Assembly (NCBI GenBank): GCA_037445575.1
Contig: JBBIKH010000003.1
Span: 1-64,000, forward strand
DNA length: 64,000 bases
Source of the DNA: Oleimicrobium sp037445575
GTDB taxonomy: Bacteria > Zhuqueibacterota > Zhuqueibacteria > JANLFK01 > Oleimicrobiaceae
Reading direction: 5' to 3'
In this document: positions 33,777 to 42,158 of the stretch, in pieces
How positions within the stretch are numbered: the first letter of the stretch is position 1
How the letters are laid out: every line of letters starts with the position of its first letter
The notes under the pieces: model-generated
What the model saw: only the letters and a program-made list of their open reading frames with translations
What the model was told of the DNA's origin: nothing
Databases searched by the model: none
Made by a program: the position numbers and the translations under genes

Positions 33777-34862
33777 ATGCCCGCGGAACCGTTTGCCCCT
33801 AGGCATGTCTTCGTCGAGGAGGAGGTGGCGGACCTGCCTCTGACCAAGCGAGTGCTCAGTCGCTTGCCAGGGGTTCGCCCGGTCGTCCTGGCTGAAGGGG
33901 AGGGTCCTCCGCAGCTTATGGAGGTGGAAGCGCACAACGCCTTGGTCTTGGCCAGGCAGCGCGGTCGATTCGTGAAGCGCTGTCCCGGCACCAGAGGGTA
34001 CCTGTGTTGCGGCTATCTGAACCTTAATGTCGCCATGGGTTGTGACATGGCCTGCGAGTACTGTATCCTCCAGGGCTACTTGTCCAGGCCAATGATCACC
34101 CTGTTCGTCAACACCGATGACCTTTGGCGTGAGCTGGATGAATTGCTGCAGCAGACAAGGCGAGTGGTCAGGATTGGGAGCGGGGAACTGGCAGACAGCC
34201 TAGTCTGCGATCACCTCACCGACCTCAATGGGGAACTCGTGCGCTATTTCGCCGATCAAAAGCAGGCGTTGCTCGAGCTCAAAACCAAGAGTGACCGCAT
34301 AGAGTCGTTGCTGGGAATTGATCACGGGCGGCGGACTGTGCTCTCCTGGTCATTGAACAGCGAGGCAATGCGCACGGCCCATGAGGCAAGGACTGCCCCC
34401 CTGATGCGGCGTCTGGAAGCGGCTCGCCTGGCCCAGGGGGCAGGGTACCGCCTTGGTTTCCACTTTGACCCGCTCATCTGGTACGAAGGATGGCAGCAGG
34501 ATTATCAGGATGTGGTTGACCAACTTTTCAGCTTGGTGCGGCCGGAGAACATCGTCTGGATCAGCCTGGGGGCCCTGCGTTACCCGGCGCAGATGGACCG
34601 CCTCATCCGCACGCGCTACCCACGGAGCGCCCTTCCTCTTGGTGAGCTCGTCCCGGGGGAGGACGGCAAATGGCGTTACTTCCGTCCACTTCGTGAGGAG
34701 ATGTTCCGCTGGCTGTATCAACGCATCAAGCGGTACGCGCCGCAAGTTGCCGTCTATCTGTGCATGGAGAGTGACCAGGTCTGGCGTCGTTCCTTCGGCT
34801 GGTCGCCCAAGGACAGCGCAGGTCTTGCCCGCCTGCTTGATCAGCGCGTGCTTATGCCCTAG
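33777..34862 (+). CDS. spore photoproduct lyase-family radical SAM protein
   Basis: 361 residues. The radical SAM motif CDMACEYCILQGYL (about residues 87-100) and the preceding YLCCGYLNLNVAMG match SplB-type enzymes, which reverse spore thymine dimers. SGELADSL, ELKTKSDRIESL, VLSWSLNSEAM and FHFDPLIWYEGW are the usual later strands. Nothing else in the window suggests sporulation, so it is better read as an SPL-family homologue acting on a DNA lesion or an unknown substrate. Paired with the ParB-like gene upstream. The ribosome-binding site is GGAGGGG. Confidence 0.88.
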   Translation: MPAEPFAPRHVFVEEEVADLPLTKRVLSRLPGVRPVVLAEGEGPPQLMEVEAHNALVLARQRGRFVKRCPGTRGYLCCGYLNLNVAMGCDMACEYCILQGYLSRPMITLFVNTDDLWRELDELLQQTRRVVRIGSGELADSLVCDHLTDLNGELVRYFADQKQALLELKTKSDRIESLLGIDHGRRTVLSWSLNSEAMRTAHEARTAPLMRRLEAARLAQGAGYRLGFHFDPLIWYEGWQQDYQDVVDQLFSLVRPENIVWISLGALRYPAQMDRLIRTRYPRSALPLGELVPGEDGKWRYFRPLREEMFRWLYQRIKRYAPQVAVYLCMESDQVWRRSFGWSPKDSAGLARLLDQRVLMP

Positions 34863-35205
34863 TCCACTCTGATGAGACTACGCTCTCGGGCTTACCCGCA
34901 AAGCCACCTTCACTCCCCGCTTTCTTGCCTGAGCAAGCCCAGTCGACCCCAGCGAGGGGGCAATCGCGGTAGCCGGACCGTGTTCCGCCGGCAATACGAC
35001 ACGTGCCATTTCCCTCGTCGAAAGGGGGTGCCCACGTGCGTGGGTTGCTACGACCTTTAGGCCCTGCTTGCCGCGGCACACAGCACTAGGCGTTTGCCAG
35101 AGGATTGAGCTTTACATGGATGCACAACCTCACGCCTTCAGCATGCTGCAGGCACCGTCGGGGTGGGCTGTCCACACCCACGGTGTGATGGCGCCAAAGG
35201 GCCGG
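34863..35205. other. convergent intergenic region, no gene seen
   Basis: 343 bases between the SPL-like gene and the oppositely oriented response regulator. No frame on either strand looks coding. CACACC-CAC-GGTGTG (35173-35187) forms a 6-bp hairpin close to the regulator stop, without a T tract. Confidence 0.4.
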
Positions 35206-36576
35206 CTATGAGTCTCTGGGAACGCTGAATCGCATCTTCTCCAGTTTGCACTGCAGGGTGGTGCGCGGCACCCTCAGGAGACGGGCTGCCCGGCTGATGT
35301 TGTTGCGTGCTAGGCGCATGGCCTTGGAGATAAGTTCGTACTCCTGCGCCTTCAGGAATTGCTGCAGCGGCGGCAGTTCCTCAGGTTGCTCATCCGCGGG
35401 CGCCAGCCCTTGAGGCAGGGGAGCTGCGGGCGCGGAAGGGGCTTCTAGGTCGAGCAGATCCACACCTTGCGGCAAGGCCAGCATGCGCTGCACCACGTTC
35501 TCCAATTCCCGCACATTGCCCGGCCAAGGGTAGGCCATCATTTGCTCGAGTTGGGCGCGCGTGAGGCTGGGTTGCCCCTTGCCGTGGTGGTATTTCCTGA
35601 CGAAGTAGTCGATCAGCACAGGGATGTCTTCGCGGCGATCGCGCAGAGGGGGCATGACCACGGTGATAATGTTGAGGCGGTAGTAGAGATCCTCCCGAAA
35701 GGCGCCAGAGGCAACCATCTGCCGCAAGTCAGACTTGCTTGCCGCCACGAGCCGGAAATCCACCGGAATGGGGTGGTCCCCGCCCAGGCGCTGGATTTCC
35801 CTTTCTTGGAGCACACGCAGCAGCTTGACCTGCAGACGCAAAGGGAGGTCATCCACATCGTCTACGAACAACGTCCCCCCTTGCGAACGCTCAATGTAGC
35901 CCTGATGGCGGCGGAGCGCTCCGGTGAAAGCCCCCTTTTCATAGCCAAAGAGCTCGCTTTCCAATAAGCTTTCTGGTAAAGCAGCACAATTGACGGCGAC
36001 GAAGGGTCCTTGCCGCCGTTCGCTGCAGCGGTGCAGGAAGCGTGCTGCCACCTCCTTGCCGGTGCCACTTTCCCCCTGAATGAGCACGGTGTAGTCGGTA
36101 GGTGCTACTGTCCGCAAGACCTCCACCACCTTGCGGATGGCAGGGGAGTTGCCGACAATCTCCTGCTCCTGATAGCTCCTCATCCACTTCTTCAGCTGGA
36201 TGTTTTCGCGGAGCAGCTCGTGGAGCTGCCGGATGTTCTTCAGCATGGTAAGGAGCTTGTCTGTGGCGAATGGTTTGGTCAGATAGTCGTAGGCACCCAG
36301 CTTCAGAGCCTCAACGGCAGTTTCCACCGTCCCATAGGCGGTGACGACAATTACTGCACATTCCTTTTCCTTCTGCTTTGCAGCCTTCAGGATCTCTATG
36401 CCATCCACATCCGGCAGGCGCAGGTCGGTGATGACCGCCTCGAAGCGGTCTTCCTCAATCCATTCCAGGCCCTCGTTACCAGTCTCACAGGCAACCACCT
36501 CGTACCCCGCCTTCCTCAGCGCCTCGGCTAGAGCAATGCGCGAGACGTTCTCGTCTTCGACGAGCAGTACTTTCAT
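35206..36576 (-). CDS. NtrC-family sigma-54-dependent response regulator
   Basis: 456 residues in three domains. Receiver 1-115 has phospho-acceptor Asp51 (VITDLRLPDVDG) and Lys in YLTKPF. The AAA+ sigma-54 activation domain is about 140-370: Walker A GESGTGKEVAARFLH, ELFGYEKGAFTGA (GAFTGA loop that contacts sigma-54), Walker B GGTLFVDDVD. The C-terminal Fis-type HTH is NNISRAARLLRVPRTTLQCKL. It therefore activates promoters read by sigma-54 polymerase. The start ATG overlaps the kinase stop by four bases. A full-match sigma-54 promoter lies beyond the operon's other end at 39226-39241. Confidence 0.95.
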   Translation of the reverse strand: MKVLLVEDENVSRIALAEALRKAGYEVVACETGNEGLEWIEEDRFEAVITDLRLPDVDGIEILKAAKQKEKECAVIVVTAYGTVETAVEALKLGAYDYLTKPFATDKLLTMLKNIRQLHELLRENIQLKKWMRSYQEQEIVGNSPAIRKVVEVLRTVAPTDYTVLIQGESGTGKEVAARFLHRCSERRQGPFVAVNCAALPESLLESELFGYEKGAFTGALRRHQGYIERSQGGTLFVDDVDDLPLRLQVKLLRVLQEREIQRLGGDHPIPVDFRLVAASKSDLRQMVASGAFREDLYYRLNIITVVMPPLRDRREDIPVLIDYFVRKYHHGKGQPSLTRAQLEQMMAYPWPGNVRELENVVQRMLALPQGVDLLDLEAPSAPAAPLPQGLAPADEQPEELPPLQQFLKAQEYELISKAMRLARNNISRAARLLRVPRTTLQCKLEKMRFSVPRDS

Positions 36577-38027
36577 GGCTCAGCTCCGATGGGAAGGGTG
36601 ACCAGAAAGGTTGTGCCCACCCCCACTTGGCTGCTCACGTGGATGCTTCCTCCGTGTGCCTCGACAATCCCCAAGCTCACTGACAACCCTAGTCCGGTGC
36701 CGCGGCCATCCTCCTTGGTGGTGAAAAAGGGATCAAATATCTTGTCCAGGTGCTCTTCCGGGATGCCGCAACCGGTGTCGGCAATGAGGATGCGGACGTG
36801 GGCGTTGTCAGATAGGCTTGTGCTGATGCGGATCTCGCCCCCCTCCTGCATGCTGTCACAACTGTTGATGAGCATGTTCACGACCACCTGGCCGAGGAGC
36901 TCTGCATCGGCGTAGATGGTAGGCAGGGCGGGGTCCAGCTCCTTGACAATAGTGATCTTCTCTTTGTCTATTCGGTAGGCCAGAAGGGCCAAGGCTTTGT
37001 CGACGACCTCATTGAGGTCCATAGCCGACCTCTGCTGCGCCTTCTGGCGGGAGAAGTTGAGCAGCTTTTCCACTACGTTGGAGATACGGGTGGCGGCCTC
37101 GTCGGCAAGGGAGGCGAATCTTCTCACCTCCTCTGCGTTGTGTGCCTCCTCTTGTATGGTGAACAGGCAACTCTTCAGGCCGTGCAGTGGGTTGTTGATT
37201 TCATGCGCCACTCCTGCCGCAAGGCGGCCAATCGAAGCCAATTTCTCGGCATGGTAGATCTGGCGTTGCGCGTCCAGCAGTTGCCGTCGCGATTGGACGA
37301 GGCGGTCCTTGAGCGTGTTGAAACTGCTGGCCAACTGGCCGACCTCGTCGTCCCCTGGCTTGAGTTTTGTTGGTAAGGGGCGCTCGAGGTCGAATTGTTG
37401 CATCTCCTCCACCAGCTGCCGGAGGGACCGGGTCAGACGATCGACGATCAGATACGCGGCCCCCAAGAGGACAAGGACGAAGCCGACGCCGAGCCCATAG
37501 AAAAGAAAGAAAAGGGCGCGCAACTGAGTGCGAACCGGCTCGGCATCAAAGGCCATTCTCAGCCAGCCCCATTCCCTGTTGTGGATCCTCAAGAACAACG
37601 TAGTTTCAATGACCCAGCCCAGAGCTTGCGAGCGATAGATCCGGATCAGAGGTTCCTCCAAGGGCGAGACGTGACCAAATGGCTCGGGCAGGTCGGCGGT
37701 CTCGGCCAGTTGACTTCGGAAAATGGGGGTGCCGCGTGGGTCGTACAAGGCCAGGCTCTTGATGTCCGGATTCACCACGAGAAATCTGTGGATGTGGTTG
37801 GCTAAGAACTCTTCGTCGCGCAGCGGCCTGCTCTCTTGGTAGATCAGAGCATCGAGCAACGAAGACGCGAAGGTCTGGGCCACGGCCAAGGCCTTCTGGC
37901 GATGAGTGTCCAAGACAAGGGTGCGCCAGCGCAACAGGACGCTCACGAGCATGACCATCATGAGAACCGCAGTCAGCCCTCCCAGGAAGAGCAAGATGCG
38001 CGTCTTCAGGCTCCTGCCCGCCCTCAT
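36573..38027 (-). CDS. membrane sensor histidine kinase
   Basis: 484 residues. Transmembrane helix 1 is about 10-32, a periplasmic sensor domain 33-170 (NHIHRFLVVNPDIKSLALYDPRG resembles a PAS/Cache-like fold), and helix 2 is 171-195. A HAMP linker leads to HisKA with phospho-acceptor His275 (AAGVAHEINNPLHG). The HATPase has the N box NMLINSCDSM and the G boxes DTGCGIP and GRGTGLGLS. This NtrB/ZraS-like layout normally pairs with an NtrC-type regulator, which is the next gene. ATGA overlaps on both sides tie PhnD-like protein, kinase and regulator into one translational unit. Confidence 0.94.
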   Translation of the reverse strand: MRAGRSLKTRILLFLGGLTAVLMMVMLVSVLLRWRTLVLDTHRQKALAVAQTFASSLLDALIYQESRPLRDEEFLANHIHRFLVVNPDIKSLALYDPRGTPIFRSQLAETADLPEPFGHVSPLEEPLIRIYRSQALGWVIETTLFLRIHNREWGWLRMAFDAEPVRTQLRALFFLFYGLGVGFVLVLLGAAYLIVDRLTRSLRQLVEEMQQFDLERPLPTKLKPGDDEVGQLASSFNTLKDRLVQSRRQLLDAQRQIYHAEKLASIGRLAAGVAHEINNPLHGLKSCLFTIQEEAHNAEEVRRFASLADEAATRISNVVEKLLNFSRQKAQQRSAMDLNEVVDKALALLAYRIDKEKITIVKELDPALPTIYADAELLGQVVVNMLINSCDSMQEGGEIRISTSLSDNAHVRILIADTGCGIPEEHLDKIFDPFFTTKEDGRGTGLGLSVSLGIVEAHGGSIHVSSQVGVGTTFLVTLPIGAEP

Positions 38028-38944
38028 AGGTCATCCCTGCCCGTGACCAGGACGCGATCGGCGCCGTCGTAGTCACTGTCTTCGGCCGGAGCGAATCCAT
38101 GGATGAACTCGGGATCCCAATCGTGGAGGAGCCGTCGGTACTCGGGTCTGCGAGCGTCTATCCGCAGCAGTGCTTCGCGGACTGCGGAGACCAGCGCCGA
38201 GTCCAGGTCGCTCCTCACAATGAGGGGCGAGCCGGGAATCGGCGGGGAAGCGGAGACAATGCGGATCCCCTTGTCCAGAAACTCCTCCGCCACCCGATCT
38301 TTCACCACGCCCGCGTCGAATCGCCCGCTCAGGATCTCATAGATAACGGTGTGATGAAAATCAAAGTGGCGCACCGCCCCAAGGTCCTGCGGCCGCAAAC
38401 CGTGCGCGGGCAGTTCGGCCCGCAGCATCCAGTTGGCAGAAAAGGACAGAGGCGACGGCAGAGCAAGGCGTTTCCCTCCAAGGTCGCCCGGGCCGGCGAT
38501 GGGGCTGTCCGCCCGGGTGACGAGCACGGAACGAAAATAGGGCTGGTGCTGCCTGTTGCGAGGCCTCAGGATGCAGCGGATGGGGTAGTGTTGGCGCTCC
38601 TTTACGTACACATAGGTGCCCACAAAGGCCAGATGGATCTCCCCGCGGTCTAGTTGCTTTATCGTTTCCTCATAGGACCTGCCCAAGCGGAGGGCGAAAT
38701 GATAAGGGGTGGAGGCATTGAGGTAGTCGATGGTAGGTTGGTATCCCTCGTAGATGAGGCTTGGTGCAAAGCGCGAGACCACCCCCACAAAGATGGTGTC
38801 TCGCTTGGCAGTGGCCATGTCCGGAGGCTCCGTCCTTGCCGGGCGGGACGTGGTGCGGATGTCCATGACGACCGCGTATAGAACTAAGGAGATCGCGGCC
38901 AAGAGGAGAAAAGGGATCACGGCATACGCCCACCTGCGCAGCAT
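38024..38944 (-). CDS. PhnD-like periplasmic binding protein, membrane-anchored
   Basis: 306 residues. An uncleaved hydrophobic anchor (about 6-27) is followed by a type II periplasmic binding fold of the phosphate/phosphite/phosphonate (PhnD) family: IFVGVVSRFAPSLIYEGY, LALRLGRSYEETIKQL-like sequence, GEIHLAFVGTYVYVKE, GKRLALPSPLSFSANWM and FDAGVVKDRVAEEF. No ABC permease or ATPase gene is nearby. Its stop overlaps the kinase start, so it most likely feeds ligand information to the kinase. The start ATG 38944 has GGGAGG five bases upstream. An open frame extends to 39352 through the N gap and is not believable. Confidence 0.88.
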   Translation of the reverse strand: MLRRWAYAVIPFLLLAAISLVLYAVVMDIRTTSRPARTEPPDMATAKRDTIFVGVVSRFAPSLIYEGYQPTIDYLNASTPYHFALRLGRSYEETIKQLDRGEIHLAFVGTYVYVKERQHYPIRCILRPRNRQHQPYFRSVLVTRADSPIAGPGDLGGKRLALPSPLSFSANWMLRAELPAHGLRPQDLGAVRHFDFHHTVIYEILSGRFDAGVVKDRVAEEFLDKGIRIVSASPPIPGSPLIVRSDLDSALVSAVREALLRIDARRPEYRRLLHDWDPEFIHGFAPAEDSDYDGADRVLVTGRDDL

Positions 38945-39092
38945 CTTTCCTCCCGATGCTCGACAGCGGAGCAGGACACCTGGTGAGGGGTTCCCCCAGC
39001 TCAGTGCGCACCCCACCATCTTGGGGCCACAGCTCAGGTACAATGCAGCGGTGTGCACAGTGGCCAAGTCTATGCCCTGTGAACCACATACT

Positions 39093-39121
39093 AATTTAGA
39101 TCTTGCGCAACGAAAAAGCAA
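39093..39121 (-). promoter_or_regulatory. sigma-70-type promoter for PhnD-kinase-regulator operon
   Basis: On the minus strand, TTGCTT (39121-39116), 17 bases, TAAATT (39098-39093). The spacer holds the palindrome TTGCGCAA (39103-39110), a possible operator for autoregulation. A second palindrome, TGTGCACA, is at 39052-39059. Confidence 0.45.
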
Positions 39122-39225
39122 GCTCTTTGTCGAATTCTCGGCAGAAGGGCGTCGAAATTTCAGCAGGTGCCGACTTCGCGTTGCCCTCATCGCCGGTAAC
39201 TTCTTGATTTCCCGATGGGCGCGGC

Positions 39226-39241
39226 TGGCATCTTGCTTGCA
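39226..39241 (+). promoter_or_regulatory. sigma-54 (-24/-12) promoter
   Basis: TGGCA (39226-39230), six bases, TTGCA (39237-39241). The GG (39227-39228) and GC (39239-39240) are separated by ten bases, as sigma-54 requires, and both boxes match the core consensus fully. It faces the phosphate cluster, starts transcripts near 39252, and lies in the divergent region next to the operon of a sigma-54 activator. Confidence 0.75.
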
Positions 39242-39290
39242 TGAAGAAACAATATAGCCCGGGCGGTGGCTAGCTCCCTTTCCACCGCTG

Positions 39291-39308
39291 NNNNNNNNNN
39301 NNNNNNNN
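39291..39308. other. assembly gap (18 N)
   Basis: Eighteen undetermined bases inside the divergent intergenic region, between the sigma-54 promoter and the first gene of the phosphate cluster. The true length of this gap is unknown, so promoter-to-gene spacing is uncertain. Confidence 1.
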
Positions 39309-39416
39309 AAGCGCCACGGAAGTAGGCAGCAGCCGGCACGTGATGAGGGCACCCCCCACGACAGAAGCGGTGTAAGGTCAGCAAGAAAAGTACACGAGGA
39401 GCGCGGAGGACAATCG

Positions 39417-40043
39417 ATGGCAGAAGTGAGACCAAGATTCGAGTTTCGGGCGTTTGCGCAGAACTTTGGCCTGATAGAGGAGAGGATGCGGACACTGAGC
39501 CCGGTGGAACAGATCCGTGAAAGCCTGGAGATCTATATCGTCTCTTCTGAGAACAATGACAACAATACCAAGATCCGTGACCAGTTGATGGACATCAAGG
39601 TCTTGGTGCAGAAGAAGCTTGGCCTTGAGCAGTGGAACCCGCGCATGAAGGGTCAGTTCCCGATGGCTGCGGAGGTCATACGCGAGCAGGTGTTCCCCGC
39701 CTTTGGTGTGGCCAGTCCAGAGTTCAAACGCCAGTCCTACACCTTGCCTCAGTTCCTCCGAGAGCTGATACTTCCCCACCCTTCCTTGGTGGCGGTACAC
39801 GTCTTCAAGCGTCGTTTTGGCTTTACCATCAACGGTTGTATTGCCGAGCTGGCCGATGTCTATGTAAACGGTGCAAAGATCATGACTGCCAGCATCGAGT
39901 CCGAGTCCGCGGAAGCAATTCTGCAGGCGAAGGAGATGGTCGGCCTCACTGGCTATGAGAATGTGAACTATCTGCTGGCCATCAAGCGCATCATTGGCAT
40001 GGCGCCGCTTCCCGAGTCCTCGGTGTTCCGGGTGCGCTTCTGA
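39417..40043 (+). CDS. unknown 208-residue protein, possible degenerate triphosphate-tunnel fold
   Basis: Soluble, no signal peptide. First gene after the sigma-54 promoter; start ATG with GGAGGA six bases upstream. Notable stretches: FEFRAFAQNFG, SLEIYIVSSENNDNNTKIRD, LMDIKVL and INGCIAELADVYVNG, then TASIESESAEAI. The pattern of an E/R-rich opening, a K-x-R strand and a late acidic strand resembles CYTH/VTC triphosphate-tunnel proteins, and the next gene is a real CYTH protein. The fold is my inference; I recognise no named family. A role in phosphate or polyphosphate handling is suggested only by context. Confidence 0.7.
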   Translation: MAEVRPRFEFRAFAQNFGLIEERMRTLSPVEQIRESLEIYIVSSENNDNNTKIRDQLMDIKVLVQKKLGLEQWNPRMKGQFPMAAEVIREQVFPAFGVASPEFKRQSYTLPQFLRELILPHPSLVAVHVFKRRFGFTINGCIAELADVYVNGAKIMTASIESESAEAILQAKEMVGLTGYENVNYLLAIKRIIGMAPLPESSVFRVRF

Positions 40044-40073
40044 AGCTTGAGGCCGAAACAAAGGAGTTGCCGC

Positions 40074-40541
40074 ATGGGCCGGGAGATAGAGCGCAAGTTC
40101 TTGGTGAAAGGTCCCTTCAAACATCTGGCGAAAAAGCAGACGCGCATCGTTCAAGGGTATTTGTCCTCTGTGCCGGAGAGGACCGTGCGGGTGCGCATCA
40201 AGGGGGACAAGGGCTATCTCACCATCAAAGGCATTGGGGGAGCGTCCGGGGCCAGTCGCCTCGAATGGGAACAGGAGATCCCCCTGCGGGTGGCAGAGGA
40301 TCTCCTGAAGATCTGTGAACCGGGAGTCATTGATAAGTGTCGCTACGAGGTGGAGGTCGGGGACAAGACCTTCGAAGTGGACGAGTTTTATGGGGAGAAC
40401 GAAGGCCTGATACTGGCAGAGGTCGAGTTAGAGTCGGAGGACGAGGAGTTTCAACGGCCGGATTGGCTGGGTGAGGAAGTGACGGGGGACGTGCGCTACT
40501 ACAATGCGATGCTCATGAAGAACCCTTACAAAAAGTGGTGA
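40074..40541 (+). CDS. CYTH-domain protein (triphosphatase family)
   Basis: 155 residues, a single CYTH/triphosphate tunnel domain. The diagnostic ExExK motif is EIERKF near the N-terminus. TVRVRIKGDKGYLTIKG supplies the basic tunnel residues, and FEVDEFYGENEGLILAEVELESEDEEF the acidic metal-binding strands. Family members hydrolyse inorganic tripolyphosphate or thiamine triphosphate. A phosphate-uptake cluster makes tripolyphosphatase the likelier activity. The start ATG 40074 has AAGGAG seven bases upstream. Confidence 0.9.
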   Translation: MGREIERKFLVKGPFKHLAKKQTRIVQGYLSSVPERTVRVRIKGDKGYLTIKGIGGASGASRLEWEQEIPLRVAEDLLKICEPGVIDKCRYEVEVGDKTFEVDEFYGENEGLILAEVELESEDEEFQRPDWLGEEVTGDVRYYNAMLMKNPYKKW

Positions 40542-40544
40542 GCG

Positions 40545-42140
40545 ATGGCATCGTTTGATCCCCTGGATATGGGCAACTACCGCATCGACCGGTTGCCAAA
40601 ACGCGAAAAGAGCTCCGTGGAACGGTGGTTGGCGCTGGTCGGCCCGGTGATAGCAGTGGTGGCCTTCGTGGTCATCGGCTACTTGGTCAAGCTTCCCTTC
40701 CTTCAGCATATTGAGGCCACGCAGCTGGTGTCAAACTCCGCAAAGGCGGCGTACCAGAAATTGGGCCCGGAGGGTTTTGCCCGCAGCAGCCATCTGATGC
40801 TGGCCATATTCTTGGCAGGCATCATCCTTTGGGCCACTGACGCCATCCCTAACTACCTGACTTCCCTTATCCTCATTGTCGCCTTGGTGTTGACGAAAGT
40901 TCTCCCCGAGAAGGAGGTATACGCTCAACTGGGCCACGAGGTGATGTGGCTCAACATCATGTCGTTTGTCCTGGCGAGCATGCTAGTAGCCACTGGGGCG
41001 GCCAAGCGCTTCGCCCTTTGGTTCATACTCAGGTTTGGGGGCAAACCGAGCTACATCTTTCTCAGCTTTCTGTTGATCAATCTGATACTTTCGGCCCTAA
41101 TCTCGGCCACCACTGCCAAGGCAGCCATCCTGCTACCCATATTCATGGTCATTGCTGCGGTATACGGGGCACAGGGAGGGGAGAAGCGCAACAACTTTGG
41201 GCGTAGCATCGTGCTGCAGAACCTGTTTCAGAATTGCGTGGGGGCGGGCGCGTTCATGACCGGTTCTGCCGCCAACCTGCTGGCGGTGGCGATCATCAGC
41301 GACGCCACGGGAAAAAGGATATTCTTCTCTGACTGGATGGTGGCCATGTTGCCGGTGACATTGGTGGTGCTATTGATCGGCTTTTTCCTGGCGACCAAGG
41401 TCTTTTTCCCGTTATCCCCGCAGGAGCGGCACCCACAGATTCCCGGTGGCATGGATCGCCTCCGGGAGGAGTATCGAAAGCTGGGGGCAGTCACCGGCCG
41501 GGAGGTGCGCGCGGTGGTTATCCTCGTGGCGATCCTGGGCATGTGGGCCACCGACCGCCTGCACGGGATCAGCCCGACCGCGGTGGCGTTTGTGGGGGGC
41601 ATTGTTGCCCTGTTGCCCGGCATCGGCATTGTCAAGTGGAACGATGTGGACGTCCCCTGGCACCTGATGCTCTTTTCGGCTGGGGCGTATGCCCTGGGCG
41701 CCGGTCTGTCCATCACAGATCTGCCTTCGCTTCTGGTCAATGCCTTCTTTGACCACGTCGGCATTGGCCCGGGAACGCCTTACTGGCTCCTTTATGTGCT
41801 CTTGACCATCGTGATGCTCTTCAGCGCCCTGGTCTTCCAGTCCAAGACCATGCGGGCGATGATCTTCGTTCCCCTGGCCATTGGCACGGCATCCCGATTC
41901 GGGTACCCCATCGTGAGCCTTGCACTTCCGGTGGCCTTTCTCATCGAACATGTCTATGTGTTGCCGTTCAACAGTAAGCCGGCTCTCCTCCTGTATGAAA
42001 CCGATCACTATAGCCTTGGCGAGGCGTTCCGCTACGGCTTTACCATGCTTGTGGTCACCTGGGTGGTTACGCTCCTCGCCAGCGAAACGTGGTTTCGGTT
42101 ACTCGGCATAACCACTGGGGGGGTGTTCGGCATCTTTTGA
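40545..42140 (+). CDS. SLC13/DASS-family sodium-coupled anion transporter
   Basis: 531 residues with about twelve membrane helices after a 30-residue cytoplasmic N-terminus. Conserved halves: FLAGIILWATDAIPNYLTSL, LSALISATTAKAAILLPIF (first SNT-type loop) and, in the second half, FSALVFQSKTMRAMIFVPLAIG (second loop). The family carries dicarboxylates, sulfate or phosphate with sodium. Placed between a CYTH triphosphatase and a Pit phosphate system, phosphate or another oxyanion is the likely substrate. It begins three bases after the CYTH stop, indicating coupled translation. Confidence 0.88.
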   Translation: MASFDPLDMGNYRIDRLPKREKSSVERWLALVGPVIAVVAFVVIGYLVKLPFLQHIEATQLVSNSAKAAYQKLGPEGFARSSHLMLAIFLAGIILWATDAIPNYLTSLILIVALVLTKVLPEKEVYAQLGHEVMWLNIMSFVLASMLVATGAAKRFALWFILRFGGKPSYIFLSFLLINLILSALISATTAKAAILLPIFMVIAAVYGAQGGEKRNNFGRSIVLQNLFQNCVGAGAFMTGSAANLLAVAIISDATGKRIFFSDWMVAMLPVTLVVLLIGFFLATKVFFPLSPQERHPQIPGGMDRLREEYRKLGAVTGREVRAVVILVAILGMWATDRLHGISPTAVAFVGGIVALLPGIGIVKWNDVDVPWHLMLFSAGAYALGAGLSITDLPSLLVNAFFDHVGIGPGTPYWLLYVLLTIVMLFSALVFQSKTMRAMIFVPLAIGTASRFGYPIVSLALPVAFLIEHVYVLPFNSKPALLLYETDHYSLGEAFRYGFTMLVVTWVVTLLASETWFRLLGITTGGVFGIF

Positions 42141-42158
42141 TGAGCAAGGTGAGGGCGC

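Noticed and set aside
33777..34862. Evidence for sporulation
   Set aside because: SPL-family homologues occur in non-sporulating bacteria and no other sporulation gene is present.
38945..39352. Upstream extension of the PhnD-like gene through the N gap
   Set aside because: The translation crosses undetermined bases and is not protein-like. ATG 38944 has a good ribosome-binding site and starts the membrane anchor.
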